Source: Manihot esculenta (lineage: Eukaryota; Streptophyta; Magnoliopsida; Malpighiales; Euphorbiaceae). From it: a stretch of DNA of 64,000 nucleotides. The notes beneath the pieces are model-generated. The model had not been told where the DNA came from and did not search any database. It saw nothing but the letters and a program-made list of their open reading frames with translations. The position numbers and the translations under genes are program-made. The stretch spans positions 7,831,248-7,895,247 of the forward strand of contig NC_035162.2 in NCBI RefSeq assembly GCF_001659605.2, given 5' to 3'. Shown here piece after piece: positions 62,596 through 64,000 of the stretch (its first letter is position 1; every line of letters begins with the position of its first letter).

Positions 62596-64000
62596 GTATT
62601 TGAAAAGAATAGAACATAATAAAATTCAATTGAATTTGAGATAATTACTGTAACCTCCGTCTGAGTAGATTGAAATCCATAAGAGAACGGGAGGGGTTAA
62701 TTGAAGTTCAGAAAACCCTAGGCTTGAATTTGGGATTTTGGAGGAGGTGGCCATCGTTGAAGAAAGAAAAATACTATAGTGGCCACATGGAAATGGACTG
62801 GTTAAGGATGTGACAGGGCATTTCTCCCTTTTAGCGTTTGTGTGAGAAAATTTTTTTCCTCTAATTTATTATCAGTGGTCGGCGATCAGCTTTTACCCGC
62901 GTCGTGATTAAATTACCATTTTATCTGAATTAATAATAAATCTAAAAAATTTAACCAATTTATCAAATATTACTTTATATATTCATAATCATAATAAATA
63001 GCAAATCCAGGAGCAATAAATTTAAAGTGCATGTGAAATTTAATGAATTATTTATTAATATGTTCATTATTTTAATTCATATATTAATAAATAAATAAAT
63101 AAATAAAATTAATAAGAGTAAAAAGGATGGGATGTTAGGAAAGAGGAGGTCGAAACGAAAGCTTCCAAAAGGAGAGGCCACTTGGAGTTTGAAGGAGAAG
63201 GGCAATGAGTGAATAATTAGAAAGATTTTGAGGGCGCGGGATTTTGATTCTTGTCAATCTTATAGAGTGAGCTCCACGTGGCTATTGGTGGGATTTAGGA
63301 GTACGTACACAGAAAGAGAAGAGATCGGACACGGGTGTAGCCGCGTGTAGGACCCGCGCTTTTGAAATCTGTTTTCTATCTTTCTTTTTATACTTTCTCT
63401 GATTTGTGTTCTTTTACAAGTAGCAGAATATAATAGGTCCATCATTAATTGATGAATTGTTTTTACTGCTGTATTTTATTGAAATTAATTATTTAATTTT
63501 TTATTTTATAATAATTTAATTGAAATATTTTTATATTTATAAAATTAATTTTTTAATGTAAAAAAGTTAATTAACCTTTCAACTTTAATCTTTATAATAC
63601 TTTATTTATATAATTTTAAATATACATATTATTCTTTTTATATTAATTAACATTTTATTTAAAGGAATGAGAAAAACGTTTAATTTCATAAAAATGTATA
63701 CAAATGTAAGCATAAAAAATTGAAGGATTAATTTTGTTAAAATATATGAATATCATAGTAATTTAACCAAAATTATTTTAAATAAAAAATAAGAAATAAA
63801 TCATTAAGATTGTAATATCCATAATTACCTCTTTCTTTTGTATTATAAAAAATAATATTTATAATACAACTTTAAGTATAATAAATTAATAAATTCTAGA
63901 GAAATACAACTTACTGATTTCACTTAATTAAATTACTTTCTTTATATGATGAAAATAAAATACTATACTTCCTATTAAGTTAATTTAATAGAACAAGGTC
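62596..64000. other. Upstream region of the NERD-like gene and AT-rich flank
   Basis: The leader and promoter of the NERD-like gene presumably lie in the first few hundred bases. A less AT-rich patch at 63120-63360 contains CACGTG-like and CGCG phrases (for example GCTCCACGTGGC at 63270), but has no credible gene. The remainder is AT-only. Confidence 0.5.

Noticed and set aside
1..64000. CRISPR arrays, operons, rRNA or bacterial features
   Set aside because: Tandem repeats here lack spacer structure, the genes have plant introns, and no rRNA sequence was seen.

Overview
This window looks like nuclear DNA of a dicotyledonous plant. Genes have many short exons with GT-AG introns, and intergenic DNA is very AT-rich and full of homopolymer and (TA)n tracts. 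All recognisable proteins belong to plant families: CYP84A, NERD, plant MCRS1, DUF8204 and TMCO4/DUF726. The CYP84A protein suggests a rosid, perhaps Malpighiales, but that is an impression and was not tested.

Layout. (1) 359-4186 (+): seven-exon FHA-domain gene of the microspherule protein 1 (MCRS1) type. (2) 7409-10495: a structurally complete Mutator-like element (MULE) with 159-bp terminal inverted repeats (3 mismatches) and a perfect 9-bp target duplication. It carries an intact GRF zinc-finger/membrane protein gene on + and a core-deleted MuDR-type transposase relic on -, the two pointing at each other as mudrA and mudrB do in maize MuDR. (3) 10696-11985 (+): intronless secreted LRR protein, whose ATG lies 200 bp past the MULE end. 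(4) 13578-13648 (+): tRNA-Gly(GCC). (5) 24351-26186 (+): two-exon ferulate/coniferaldehyde 5-hydroxylase (CYP84A, syringyl lignin). (6) 34963-38881 (-): five-exon DUF8204 gene with a GC-AG intron. (7) 46068-52157 (-): 15-exon TMCO4-like DUF726 alpha/beta hydrolase membrane protein. (8) 54537-62595 (-): ten-exon NERD-like protein (AT-hook, PHD, SWIB, Plus3, GYF, CCCH, WG motifs) with a U12-type AT-AC intron.

The long intervals between genes (13.7-24.2, 26.2-34.9 and 38.9-46.0 kb) are AT-rich and show no convincing genes. They hold repeat debris: a degenerate ~350-bp tandem array at 42.8-44.1 kb, a poly(A)-ended retroelement-like block at 44.75-45.75 kb, LTR-like fragments near 29.6 and 33.9 kb, SINE-like fragments, and a GC-richer repeat at 53.4-54.3 kb.

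The genes are independent units and do not form a cluster. Two of them (MCRS1-like and NERD-like) are chromatin factors, but nothing in the sequence links them. The most unusual unit is the MULE with its GRF gene in the mudrB-like position. All exon structures were joined by hand from splice consensus, reading frame and family similarity recalled from memory; no database search was run.
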